From NCBI GenBank assembly GCA_022822625.1, contig JAJEAV010000009.1, positions 1 through 60,244 of the forward strand: a stretch of 60,244 bases of DNA, written 5' to 3'. This stretch comes from Gammaproteobacteria bacterium. GTDB taxonomy: Bacteria > Pseudomonadota > Gammaproteobacteria > Arenicellales > Poriferihabitantaceae. The notes beneath the pieces are model-generated. The model was not told the DNA's origin. It did not search any database and saw only the letters and a program-made list of their open reading frames with translations. Within the stretch, counting starts at the first letter, position 1. Each line of letters opens with the position of its first letter. A program made the translations under genes and the position numbers. Positions 1 through 11,327 of the stretch are shown here, one piece after another.

Positions 1-478
1 TGTCCCGCAGCCCGTGGTGCAGGGCGGAGACATCGGACCGCGCCAGTTCCGACAGGGGGATGTGTCCGAGTTCGGGCACGATATGCAGGCGAACCAGTCC
101 CGCCACCTTCCTGATCGTGCCGGGCTTGCAGTTGACCCTGACATGCGACGCCATGTAGCGTTCGGCGAGGTCGGCCACCGTGGGTTCCGGCGCCGCCGGG
201 GGCGGGACGGGCGAAAGCCCCCGCTTGATCCGGTCGATGACGGTGACCGCGTCCTGGCGAGCCCTCTCCGGCGTTACTTCTCCATAGCGCCCGAGCGCCT
301 GGCGTTTCGGCTTGCCCGAAGGTCCCCGGACCTGGACGCACCAGACCTTGCGGCCGGTGGCATAGCCCCGGGTGCCGAACCCCGGGAGGCCCCGGTCCCA
401 GATCACGATATCACCGGAAGAAACGGATAGTGCGTCGACCGTGCGTTTGGTAAGCTTGACGGGTTGCAGTGCGGTCAT
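1..478 (-). CDS. Tyrosine site-specific integrase, N-terminal part (truncated by window edge)
   Basis: Reading the minus strand from an ATG at 478 gives an open frame of 159 codons that leaves the window. It starts MTALQPVKLTKRTVDAL and continues with DRGLPGFGTRGYATGRKVW and RQALGRYGEVTPERAR, the DUF4102/Arm-DNA-binding domain of P4-type phage and island integrases. The start of the core-binding (SAM-like) domain follows (VADLAERYMASHV, about residues 103-150). The catalytic R-H-R-Y domain would lie outside the window. The family catalyses integration and excision of mobile islands. No tRNA lies beside the visible 5' end, so the attachment site, if any, is probably left of the window. The frame on the opposite strand over the same bases is antisense to it. 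Whether the gene is intact cannot be seen. Confidence 0.85.
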   Translation of the reverse strand, partial: MTALQPVKLTKRTVDALSVSSGDIVIWDRGLPGFGTRGYATGRKVWCVQVRGPSGKPKRQALGRYGEVTPERARQDAVTVIDRIKRGLSPVPPPAAPEPTVADLAERYMASHVRVNCKPGTIRKVAGLVRLHIVPELGHIPLSELARSDVSALHHGLRD

Positions 479-1056
479 GGCATGGTTTCCATCGAAAATT
501 CGGGCTGAAATAATCTTCGAGAGAAATGATACTTTAGCTGTAATCCCTAATCCTTAACCCAAGTTTAACAGCAGTCAAGTGACGGAAAGGGATTTTTGTG
601 GTGGATTGGCCTGATTTCGACCAATGACATGTCCATTTGCGACATGAAAAGGTCTTTTTTCGACAAAACAGCCCTTTTCTGGAGAATGTAGTGCCACACC
701 GTTTTTTATTTCGTTCAGAATCAATCCGTTAAGGAACCACATGTTAATACTTGGGCTAGATCAGAAGTGGATTGTCCATGCCCTCCATCAGCACTAGCCG
801 ATTTCCTAACCAACTTGCGACTGTAGACATCAGGTTAGTACTTGTGATCCATTCCAGACAGTAGATCGCCCCGGGATGCCCCGGTCGACCCATATAGAGA
901 GCGCATTCTCGAAAAATACGACAAGGGAATTTAGAGTAGAATACGGCGTTCCATGTCGGGCAGGCACCCTTGAAATATGTGCGGAAAAATCTTGATTGAT
1001 CCCGCGTACGATCGACCCACCTTTCACCCATCCAGAATTTACAATCCAATCGAGTC
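479..1056. other. Intergenic region between integrase and aroG
   Basis: About 580 bases without a supported gene. It separates the divergently read integrase and aroG and must contain both promoters. A TACAAT box lies at 1040-1045, 11 bases before the aroG ATG, but without a convincing -35, and it is too close to leave a normal leader. No tRNA or obvious att core is visible. Confidence 0.5.
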
Positions 1057-2127
1057 ATGAACACACGCACTACTGATGATTTGAGAATTGCACAAATCGA
1101 GCATGTGATCAACCCTAATCAGATCTCTCTGGAAATTCCGATTTCGGAAAAATCCGCCGAGATAACCCTCACTACCCGGAAAGATATCCAGAACATCCTG
1201 AATGGCACCGATGATCGACTCCTGGTCGTATCGGGCCCTTGTTCCATCCACGATCCGAAGGCTGCACTGGATTACGCGAACCAACTCCTCGAAATCAAAA
1301 ACAAGCACAAGCAGGATTTATTGATCGTGATGCGGGTTTACTTTGAAAAACCCCGTACTACCGTTGGTTGGAAAGGCCTTATCAATGACCCGGACCTGAA
1401 TAACAGTTTTGACATAAACAAGGGACTCAGGATTGCTCGTCAGCTGTTGCTCGAACTGAATGAGTCAGGCATGCCGGCTGGTACGGAATATCTGGATATC
1501 ATCACCCCCCAGTATGTTGCAGACCTGATTTCCTGGGGAGCCATAGGAGCACGTACAACAGAGAGTCAGGTACACCGAGAGGTGGTCTCCGGATTATCCT
1601 GCCCAGTCGGTCTAAAGAACGGAACCAATGGAAACATTGATATAGCAGTTGACGGTATCCGGGCGGCATGTCACCCCCATCATTTCCTCTCTCTGACCAA
1701 AGATGGCCAATCTGCAATTTTCACAACCACCGGAAACAGTGATTGTCACATAATTCTTCGGGGAGGCCGTGAACCAAACTACGATGCTGACAGCGTTAAC
1801 AAGACCTGCTCAAAACTGGAAACGGCCGGTTTACGGCCCCAGGTGATGATTGACTTCAGTCATGCCAACAGCAGAAAGATTCCGGATAACCAAATCAAAG
1901 TTGCCGAGGATGTCGCAAACCAAATTGCAAATGGCGACAAACGTATCATGGGGGCGATGATTGAAAGCCATCTGGTAGCGGGTCGACAGGATGTTGAAAA
2001 CGGTATCGCGGCACAATATGGCAAGAGTATCACGGATGCCTGTATCGGCTTTGAACAGACAACAGGAATTCTGGACAATCTGGCAGAGGCTGTTAGGATT
2101 CGCAGAAGCACGGGAGATTCTTCATGA
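1057..2127 (+). CDS. aroG: 3-deoxy-7-phosphoheptulonate (DAHP) synthase, class I AroG/F/H type
   Basis: Condenses phosphoenolpyruvate with erythrose 4-phosphate, the first step of the shikimate pathway, in the cytoplasm. The 356 residues match the usual length of the AroG/AroF/AroH enzymes. Recognisable blocks are LLVVSGPCSIHDPKAALDYA near residue 56, MRVYFEKPRTTVGWKGLIND (PEP/E4P binding) near 92, GARTTESQVHRE near 165 and the metal/substrate-binding PQVMIDFSHANSRK near 262. The isoform, and so the feedback inhibitor (Phe, Tyr or Trp), cannot be decided from sequence alone; the symbol is generic. Its stop overlaps the start of sat by 4 bases (ATGA), so the two are probably translationally coupled, an unusual pairing of aromatic synthesis with sulfate activation. 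Confidence 0.92.
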   Translation: MNTRTTDDLRIAQIEHVINPNQISLEIPISEKSAEITLTTRKDIQNILNGTDDRLLVVSGPCSIHDPKAALDYANQLLEIKNKHKQDLLIVMRVYFEKPRTTVGWKGLINDPDLNNSFDINKGLRIARQLLLELNESGMPAGTEYLDIITPQYVADLISWGAIGARTTESQVHREVVSGLSCPVGLKNGTNGNIDIAVDGIRAACHPHHFLSLTKDGQSAIFTTTGNSDCHIILRGGREPNYDADSVNKTCSKLETAGLRPQVMIDFSHANSRKIPDNQIKVAEDVANQIANGDKRIMGAMIESHLVAGRQDVENGIAAQYGKSITDACIGFEQTTGILDNLAEAVRIRRSTGDSS

Positions 2128-3311
2128 TCAAGCCATACCAATCGGAACAACTTAAGCCCCTTCTTGTTCGTGATCCATCTCAGCGAGAGAACACAAGGCG
2201 TGAGGCAGAATCATTGCCTTCAGCCTTGATTAGTTCTGCAAGTGCAGCCAATACAGTAATGCTTGGAGGTGGTTATTTCACGCCCCTTTCCGGATTCATG
2301 AATAAAACGGATGCAATGACTGTATCCAAAACCCTGCATACACAGGATGGTCTTTTTTGGCCTGTACCGATACTCTGTAGAGTAGATAACGCCAGCGGAC
2401 TTGAAGAAGGGCAGTCTGTCGCTCTCAAGGATCCAAACCAGCCAGGCAATCCAGCCATTGCGATTATCGACAATGTCAAAATTGAAATCCTTGATGATTC
2501 TGAAGTTAAGGCAATATGCGAAACAGTCTATCGCACTAGTGATTTTGATCACCCCGGAGTCAAGGATTTCCTGAATCAAGGTAATGTAATCCTATCAGGC
2601 CCAACACGGGTTCTGAACTTCAGTTATTTTGAAATTGATTTTCCTGACACTTTCCGTACCGCCGTCCAGATCAGAGAGGCAATATCTAGCCTGGGCTGGG
2701 ATAAGGTGGTAGCCTTCCAGACTCGCAACCCAATGCATAGGGCGCATGAAGAACTCTGCCGAACGGCCATGAACCGAATCGGTGCTGATGGTTGCGTCAT
2801 ACACATGTTACTCGGCAAATTGAAGCCGGGAGACATTCCCGCCGATGTTCGTGATGCCGCAATCCGTGCGATGGTGGACGGTTACTTTGAACCCAACAAA
2901 ATCATGATTACCGGGTATGGATTTGACATGCTGTATGCCGGACCACGTGAAGCGGTATTGCATGCAATCTTCAGGCAAAACATGGGAGCCACCCATTTCA
3001 TTATCGGTCGTGACCATGCGGGGGTCGGTGATTACTATGGGGCATTTGATGCGCAAGCAATCTTTGATCAAGAAGTTCCCGAAGGTGTGCTGGATATTGA
3101 GATTTTTCGAGCAGATCACACGGCATGGTCAAACAAGCTAAGGAAAGTGGTGATGATGCGAGAAGCGCCGAACCATGAGATTTCTGATTTTATGCTTATA
3201 TCCGGAACCAGGATGCGGCAAATGCTCTCGGAAGGTGAAGCACCCCCGCCGGAAATATCCCGCCCTGAAGTGGCAAAGGTCCTGATCGACCACTACCAGA
3301 ACAACCCTTGA
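2124..3311 (+). CDS. sat: ATP sulfurylase (sulfate adenylyltransferase), homo-oligomeric Sat type
   Basis: Interconverts ATP plus sulfate and adenosine phosphosulfate plus pyrophosphate. The 395-residue stand-alone form is the one used by many dissimilatory sulfur oxidisers and sulfate reducers, unlike the CysDN heterodimer of E. coli. The catalytic signature QTRNPMHRAHEELC (about residues 198-211), with QxRN and HxxH, is intact, as are the nucleotide-binding GRDHAGVGDYYGAFDAQ (about 297) and the C-terminal SGTRMRQMLSEGE. The N-terminal PUA-like segment carries LGGGYFTPLSGFM. The start overlaps aroG by 4 bases. No aprAB or dsr gene is in view, so the direction of the reaction (assimilation or APS-dependent ATP formation) is inference. 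Confidence 0.95.
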   Translation: MIKPYQSEQLKPLLVRDPSQRENTRREAESLPSALISSASAANTVMLGGGYFTPLSGFMNKTDAMTVSKTLHTQDGLFWPVPILCRVDNASGLEEGQSVALKDPNQPGNPAIAIIDNVKIEILDDSEVKAICETVYRTSDFDHPGVKDFLNQGNVILSGPTRVLNFSYFEIDFPDTFRTAVQIREAISSLGWDKVVAFQTRNPMHRAHEELCRTAMNRIGADGCVIHMLLGKLKPGDIPADVRDAAIRAMVDGYFEPNKIMITGYGFDMLYAGPREAVLHAIFRQNMGATHFIIGRDHAGVGDYYGAFDAQAIFDQEVPEGVLDIEIFRADHTAWSNKLRKVVMMREAPNHEISDFMLISGTRMRQMLSEGEAPPPEISRPEVAKVLIDHYQNNP

Positions 3312-3351
3312 TGATCTCCCCAGGCAACCCCACATTTACGGCTCAGGCTAA

Positions 3352-4326
<975 letters not shown>

Positions 4327-4330
4327 GTCA

Positions 4331-4894
4331 ATGTCGATCAATGGCGATGAGGACAAGAGAGCCTGGCTGGAAGAGATAGAGTCTGTTGAACCTCTTCAGC
4401 CAAGTACGAAAACCCCCGAAAGCCGACTTTCGCCGGGTATTGGGCGAACGACCGCACAAAACCCCAGGCCGCCCGAGACATCCGGTATCTTGCCAACATG
4501 TCTCGTCAGACGAAAAGAGGGAAATCCAATGGTAGACATCACGCCAGCCAGGGGCCCAGTAGAATATGCCCGTAGCGGGCTTCAGAAAAAAACAGTTGAT
4601 AAATTGAAGCAGGGACAGCCTCAATTTGAAGCAAGGCTGGATCTTCACGGTTGCAACCGAGTCGAAGCGAGCAAGGAACTGGAACGATTCTTCTTGGCAG
4701 GTATTCATTCGGGTTATCGATGTGTACTGGTTATCCATGGCAAGGGGCTTCACTCTTCGGATACAGCGGTCTTGAAGACTTTCACAATGGACTGGCTAAA
4801 GAAAATCGATGCAGTACAGGCTTTCTGTACCGCAAGGCAGACCGATGGTGGTACCGGTGCAGTGTATGTTCTGCTGAAAAGACAACCTCGATAG
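4331..4894 (+). CDS. Smr (small MutS-related) domain protein
   Basis: 187 residues. The first 80 or so are polar and poorly conserved. The C-terminal half is a Smr domain with the signature LDLHGCNRVEAS (about residues 106-117), the internal VLVIHGKGLHS and the ending GGTGAVYVLLKR. Members of this family (YdaL/SmrA/SmrB type) are nucleic-acid nucleases; SmrB is known to cut mRNA at collided ribosomes. The LDLH and HGKG motifs needed for activity are present. Only 4 bases separate it from trxB. It converges on alkB with an 8-base gap and no visible intrinsic terminator. Which Smr subgroup it belongs to is not resolved. Confidence 0.85.
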   Translation: MSINGDEDKRAWLEEIESVEPLQPSTKTPESRLSPGIGRTTAQNPRPPETSGILPTCLVRRKEGNPMVDITPARGPVEYARSGLQKKTVDKLKQGQPQFEARLDLHGCNRVEASKELERFFLAGIHSGYRCVLVIHGKGLHSSDTAVLKTFTMDWLKKIDAVQAFCTARQTDGGTGAVYVLLKRQPR

Positions 4895-4902
4895 TCAGCG
4901 AT

Positions 4903-5505
4903 TCACTCGCAAACGGGATTCAGGATTTTTCTGAATGTGAGGTTGATGCGAGGCTCCACAAACCGGCGAGTTCTTGGAATCGAGTGTTTCCACCTTCTCT
5001 GGCAGGCACCCTGCATAATCAATAGTGAACCATCTTCAAGGTCAACGGTTAACGACTTCCCTGAATTGCCATCACGAGGATGAAACACCATCCGGCGGGT
5101 TCCACCAAAACTCGCTGAAGCTATCACGGGTTCAGGTCCCAGCTCCCTTTCATCATCACTATGGCGGCCCATGGTATCGTCGCCATTTCGGTACAGGTTC
5201 AACAGTACGCTGTTAAATGACTGATCCAGGTATTGTTCCAGCTGGGTTCGAATATCTCTCAATACCGGAATCCAGGGTAGGGGAGTATGCGTACATCCGG
5301 AATAACTGTACTGCATCCCCTTGTCACCACACCATGCGGTCAATCTGGGCACCAGATGTTCTCGATTAAAGACTTTGACTCTGTGCCGTTGCCAGGGTAT
5401 CTCCTGGGTCAGGGTCTGGAAAATATTCGCAGTCTGATCGGCTCCACCGAAGAACCTTCTGAACAGCACGCATTCATTGGAAAATACGACTACTCTCTCT
5501 GTCAT
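4903..5505 (-). CDS. alkB: AlkB-type 2-oxoglutarate/Fe(II)-dependent nucleic-acid demethylase
   Basis: Oxidative repair of N-alkylated bases such as 1-methyladenine and 3-methylcytosine, with Fe(II), 2-oxoglutarate and O2. The 200 residues carry the iron ligands H and D in MGRHSDDERELG (about residues 113-124) and the distal H in RRWKHSIPRT (about 170-179). The 2-oxoglutarate arginines appear in RINLTFRKI near the C-terminus. The N-terminal part (PWQRHRVKVFNREHLVPRL and YSYSGCTHTPLPW) resembles the AlkB/ALKBH2-3 group more than E. coli AlkB proper. The start overlaps the stop of the upstream FAD oxidase by 4 bases, so the two are co-transcribed; a functional link is not evident. Confidence 0.9.
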   Translation of the reverse strand: MTERVVVFSNECVLFRRFFGGADQTANIFQTLTQEIPWQRHRVKVFNREHLVPRLTAWCGDKGMQYSYSGCTHTPLPWIPVLRDIRTQLEQYLDQSFNSVLLNLYRNGDDTMGRHSDDERELGPEPVIASASFGGTRRMVFHPRDGNSGKSLTVDLEDGSLLIMQGACQRRWKHSIPRTRRFVEPRINLTFRKILNPVCE

Positions 5506-6914
5506 GAAAAGATCTTGCCAGGATTCATTATCGAATGCGGGTCAAGAGCCTGCTTAATCATCTGCATTGGTTTGACCGCATCTCCATGTTCCACTTTCAG
5601 AAAGTCGAGTTTCCCATATCCGATACCGTGTTCTCCCGTACATGTCCCATCCAGCTCTAGTGCACGGTACACCATCCGGGCATGCAGGGCTTCTGCTGCC
5701 CGCACCTCCTCCGGGTTCTCATGGTCAACCAGCAATAGAAGATGGAAGTTTCCATCTCCAACATGTCCGACGATCGGAGCCAGTATACCCGACTCATCAA
5801 TGTCTCTTCGGGTCTCGTTGATACATTCCGCAAGACTGGATACCGGCACACAGACATCTGTCGCCCAGATCTTTCCATCCGGACGAAGTTGCTTGGTTGC
5901 ATAAGCGACATCATGCCTTGCTCTCCACATCCGATTCCGCTCTTCAGTGGTCCCTGCCCAAACAAAACCACTCCCATTGTTTTCCCTGACGATTTCGCCG
6001 GTCAGCTCCACCTGTTCCTTGACACCTAGTTCTGAACCATGAAATTCAAAGAACAAGGTAGGTGCAACTTCAAAGTCCGTTTTCGAATATTGATTAACGG
6101 CACGGACTGTATGTTCATCCAGTAGCTCGACCCTGGCCACGGGGATTCCATACTTATGCATGTCAATCACCGAATTGACCGCGCCTTCCATTGTCTGGAA
6201 AGTACAGGATGCCGAAAGAATCGATTCCGGGACAGGATAAAGCTTGATCGTCAACTCGGTGAATACGCCCAATGTTCCTTCTGAGCCGATCATCAATCGA
6301 GTCAGGTCGTAGCCTGCTGCTGACTTGGGGGCACGCCTGGCTGTCCGAATCAGACTTCCATCAGCCATCACGACTTCGATATTGACTACATTCTCTCGCA
6401 TCGAACCATAGAGAACCGCATTGGTTCCAGAGGCTCGGGTGGCCACCATTCCGCCGATTGTTGCATTGGCACCGGGATCGATCGGAAAGAACAAGCCGGA
6501 ACCCCTGAGATAATCGTTGAGTTGTCGCCGTGTTACACCGGGCCCAACTACTGCATGAAAATCATCCTGATGAATTTTGACGACATTGTTCATCCTTGTT
6601 GTATCAATACAAACACCGCCCTGTACAGCCAGGCAATTCCCTTCAAGAGAGGTTCCTGCACCGCGAGGAACAATGGGTATTTCGTGTTTTGCACACCAGC
6701 GGACAATTTGCTGTATCTCTTCAGCGGATTCCGGCTGAACAACCGCATGAGGACTTCGTGCTACATGGAAAGACTCATCCTTGCAGTATTGTTCTCTTCT
6801 GGATTTGGAAGTAATTACCCTGTCACCGGAAATTTCCGATAATTCTGCGGTCAGGGTTTTTATGTCAATATCAGGTATCGGCAGATTCATTGTGCTATCC
6901 GGTGGTTTTCTCAA
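5502..6914 (-). CDS. FAD-linked 2-hydroxyacid dehydrogenase (GlcD / D-lactate dehydrogenase family)
   Basis: 470 residues of the PCMH-type flavoprotein family that oxidises D-lactate, glycolate or related D-2-hydroxyacids and feeds electrons to the respiratory chain. The FAD domain shows PIVPRGAGTSLEGN (about residues 99-112) and GGMVATRASGTNAVLYG. The C-terminal FAD-oxidase domain shows IVGHVGDGNFHLLLLVDHEN and the terminal signature GTCTGEHGIGYGKLDFL. No glcE or glcF genes follow, which favours a stand-alone D-lactate dehydrogenase (cytochrome-type, Dld-like) over glycolate oxidase; this is inference. The first ATG is at 6914, and a second at 6890 (MNLPIPDIDIK) is an alternative start. It overlaps alkB by 4 bases. 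Confidence 0.85.
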   Translation of the reverse strand: MRKPPDSTMNLPIPDIDIKTLTAELSEISGDRVITSKSRREQYCKDESFHVARSPHAVVQPESAEEIQQIVRWCAKHEIPIVPRGAGTSLEGNCLAVQGGVCIDTTRMNNVVKIHQDDFHAVVGPGVTRRQLNDYLRGSGLFFPIDPGANATIGGMVATRASGTNAVLYGSMRENVVNIEVVMADGSLIRTARRAPKSAAGYDLTRLMIGSEGTLGVFTELTIKLYPVPESILSASCTFQTMEGAVNSVIDMHKYGIPVARVELLDEHTVRAVNQYSKTDFEVAPTLFFEFHGSELGVKEQVELTGEIVRENNGSGFVWAGTTEERNRMWRARHDVAYATKQLRPDGKIWATDVCVPVSSLAECINETRRDIDESGILAPIVGHVGDGNFHLLLLVDHENPEEVRAAEALHARMVYRALELDGTCTGEHGIGYGKLDFLKVEHGDAVKPMQMIKQALDPHSIMNPGKIFS

Positions 6915-6938
6915 TTCATGCCCTGGAGCGGTTTCCTG

Positions 6939-7202
6939 TCAATCTTGTCCTGACCCCATACCAAGAGCTCGCAGCAAGGCAGGCTCATCAAGGAAGAAAT
7001 GACAAACTACCTGATTGTTAACCATGACAACCGGGATTCGTTCCGAGTACTGATTATACCATTCTGTGTTATCCAATATATCCATTAGCCGCAAACAGGC
7101 CTGTTTTTCCAGCCCGTGGTCTCGAATAAATGCCTCTAATTCTTCCAGTACCTGGTCACATAATCCACAGTCTTCCTTGTGAAATAGGACGATATCAATC
7201 AC
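6939..7202 (-). CDS. Glutaredoxin-like protein (DUF836 family)
   Basis: 87 residues with a thioredoxin-like fold. MIDIVLFHKEDCGLCDQVLEEL starts with a beta strand followed by the CxxC redox motif CGLC at residues 12-15. The cis-proline region is RIPVVMVNN (about 56-64), ending in DEPALLRALG. Members are small oxidoreductases of unproven substrate. It lies 19 bases downstream of ligA and 24 bases upstream of the FAD oxidase on the same strand, so a polycistronic message with ligA is likely. The small size and both redox cysteines agree with the family. Confidence 0.82.
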   Translation of the reverse strand: MIDIVLFHKEDCGLCDQVLEELEAFIRDHGLEKQACLRLMDILDNTEWYNQYSERIPVVMVNNQVVCHFFLDEPALLRALGMGSGQD

Positions 7203-7221
7203 GATTCCGTAACCAACGAGA

Positions 7222-9408
<2,187 letters not shown>

Positions 9409-11181
9409 TCATTCAGACGCAAAAATCTCGGATTCAAAAACCCGCAAAATAGTATCGCTACCGCTTTTCAGGCCGCATATCGCCATCTCTCTGGATTGTT
9501 TTTCGATGTCTGCCCGGATTTTGGTCGTCATCGCTACCGTCAACTCTTCTCCTTCGGGGGTGATTGCCTTGGCACCGATACGCCCGGCAATGCTCTTTGC
9601 GGTACTAACCATCTCGGAGAGTACCGAACCCGGGGCCTGGTGAAACAGCGGTCGAAAGAAAAATACCAGGCCTGGAGAGTGCAGGTTTTCCATATTCTGA
9701 AAGTCAAAGGTACCTTCATCCGACATATTGGCCACCCCATAAAGCAGTATTTTATTCTTTTGTATTTTTTTGGTGCGCACATAATAGTTCGTCTTATATG
9801 CTTCAAGTCCCAGCTGGCTTGCACAAAGGTCAATTTCTTTTCCATGGATAGAGTGGTCCTCTTTTTCCGGTACTACGAAAACCATACTGGGAGAGTCAAA
9901 GAGCTTCACATATTCGGACAGTGCTGTTGCCTGTTCCAAAGCGCTTTCCAGAGGAGCCATGAAGGTAATATCCTTGCCCATTCTCTCTGAAAACTGCGTG
10001 ACCATGGATGTAAATCGGTTTAGTTCATTTCGTGTGATAGCCCCTGCTGAATCCACAAGTTGCAGACTAACGATCAATGTAACAAAACGTTCACCCCCCC
10101 CAGTATTGCCAAGAACATTAATCCATGTTTGATCGCTGGTGCGGATGCCATAGAGTCGGGTTGGTTTTCCCAGCGTATTGAACAAATCCTCATACTGGGC
10201 TTCAAGAGTCTCCTTGTCGATATCGCTACCTCCATGGAACCTGACCCAGTAATCAATCTGGCCAAGTCGATTGAATCCGTGGATTTCCGGATATTCAAAG
10301 CGCGTAACGGTAATTTCTGCAGGATTTTCGTGAATACTTCCATGCAGGGTCTCAGATTCGCCGTGTTCTCCCACTAACGGTACTGTATCTGGGTTGTCGA
10401 ACTCATCGCCGTTTTCAAATTCGAATTGTGCTTCATTCTCCTGTTGAAAATCCGAGTCAGCTCCGAATCTGTGAAAACGATTGAATATTCCAAACCCGTT
10501 GAATTTTGGTTTGAGGGATAGATTGACCTCCCTATCTCTGGATTCTCCGGTCTCAGTAAGCAACTCATTCGAGTGCTCTGTTTCGGCATAGTCCTCTTCA
10601 TAAGCAGGTCCGGCAGCAATCCCGGATTCCACTTCTTCCGTTAATTCTGTTCGAGAATCAGAGATGTCTGGATAGCCTGCATCTTCCGATTGTCTGTCTG
10701 CCGTTGTTTCTTCTATCGCATCATCGACCATATCTTCCAGGTCGATTTGTTCAACCAGCACCGGTGTCTCAGGTTCATCTTCATCATCGGTGTTGCTCTC
10801 TGCTCCCAGAATCGGCTGATGTTGTTGATATTCTGATGGTTCTGGTTCTGTACTTGCAGAATCATGATTTTCTTCTGGAGAAACGAAATTCGATTCTTGC
10901 TGCGGGGAGCCGAATCCATTCTCAAGGTGTGCGGCACCGGAATCAATGCCAGTCAGGTAATCAGGAATATCCGGATAGGACTGATATTCTTCGTCGGTAA
11001 TATAGGGCCCCGACATGTTCTCGTATTCGCTACTAACCGAGGGATCGCTTTCCTGGCCAGCAAGACTCCTTGAATTGGTGATACTCCTGTCACGAAATCT
11101 CGAGTACAGGTAAATCCCGACCACCGTGGCCAAGCCCAATGCCACCAGGGCAATCTGCAGGTTCATTTCCTCCGTCAGCAT
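9409..11181 (-). CDS. zipA: Cell division protein ZipA (long form)
   Basis: Membrane anchor of the FtsZ ring. It has an N-terminal transmembrane helix (LQIALVALGLATVVGIYLY, about residues 8-26) and then a strongly acidic, low-complexity linker rich in E, D and S (about 40-270) in place of the P/Q-rich linker of E. coli. The C-terminal FtsZ-binding domain is recognisable from VANMSDEGTFDFQNMENL and SPGLVFFFRPLF to the end. At 590 residues it is far longer than E. coli ZipA (about 330). Residues 290-470 (IDYWVRFHGGSDIDKETLEA onward) form an extra folded part that looks like the extended C-terminal region of betaproteobacterial ZipA-like proteins. Position between smc and ligA supports the assignment. 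Confidence 0.85.
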   Translation of the reverse strand: MLTEEMNLQIALVALGLATVVGIYLYSRFRDRSITNSRSLAGQESDPSVSSEYENMSGPYITDEEYQSYPDIPDYLTGIDSGAAHLENGFGSPQQESNFVSPEENHDSASTEPEPSEYQQHQPILGAESNTDDEDEPETPVLVEQIDLEDMVDDAIEETTADRQSEDAGYPDISDSRTELTEEVESGIAAGPAYEEDYAETEHSNELLTETGESRDREVNLSLKPKFNGFGIFNRFHRFGADSDFQQENEAQFEFENGDEFDNPDTVPLVGEHGESETLHGSIHENPAEITVTRFEYPEIHGFNRLGQIDYWVRFHGGSDIDKETLEAQYEDLFNTLGKPTRLYGIRTSDQTWINVLGNTGGGERFVTLIVSLQLVDSAGAITRNELNRFTSMVTQFSERMGKDITFMAPLESALEQATALSEYVKLFDSPSMVFVVPEKEDHSIHGKEIDLCASQLGLEAYKTNYYVRTKKIQKNKILLYGVANMSDEGTFDFQNMENLHSPGLVFFFRPLFHQAPGSVLSEMVSTAKSIAGRIGAKAITPEGEELTVAMTTKIRADIEKQSREMAICGLKSGSDTILRVFESEIFASE

Positions 11182-11327
11182 TTATTTCCCAAGCAGGAGC
11201 TTCGAATAGTGACAGACCTGTTTTTGAGTGATGCTCTATTTACCATCATGCCTGGGATTTTTCGTATATCCCTGATTCTTGATTTCAGCCAGTATTCCTG
11301 TCGTGCATAAAAGACCAGTGTATACGA

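Noticed and set aside
14..430. Plus-strand open frame of 138 codons at the left edge
   Set aside because: It is antisense to the integrase, whose minus-strand translation has clear family motifs.
756..1112. Minus-strand frames running from the gap into aroG
   Set aside because: They overlap the start of aroG, show no motif and lack convincing start signals.
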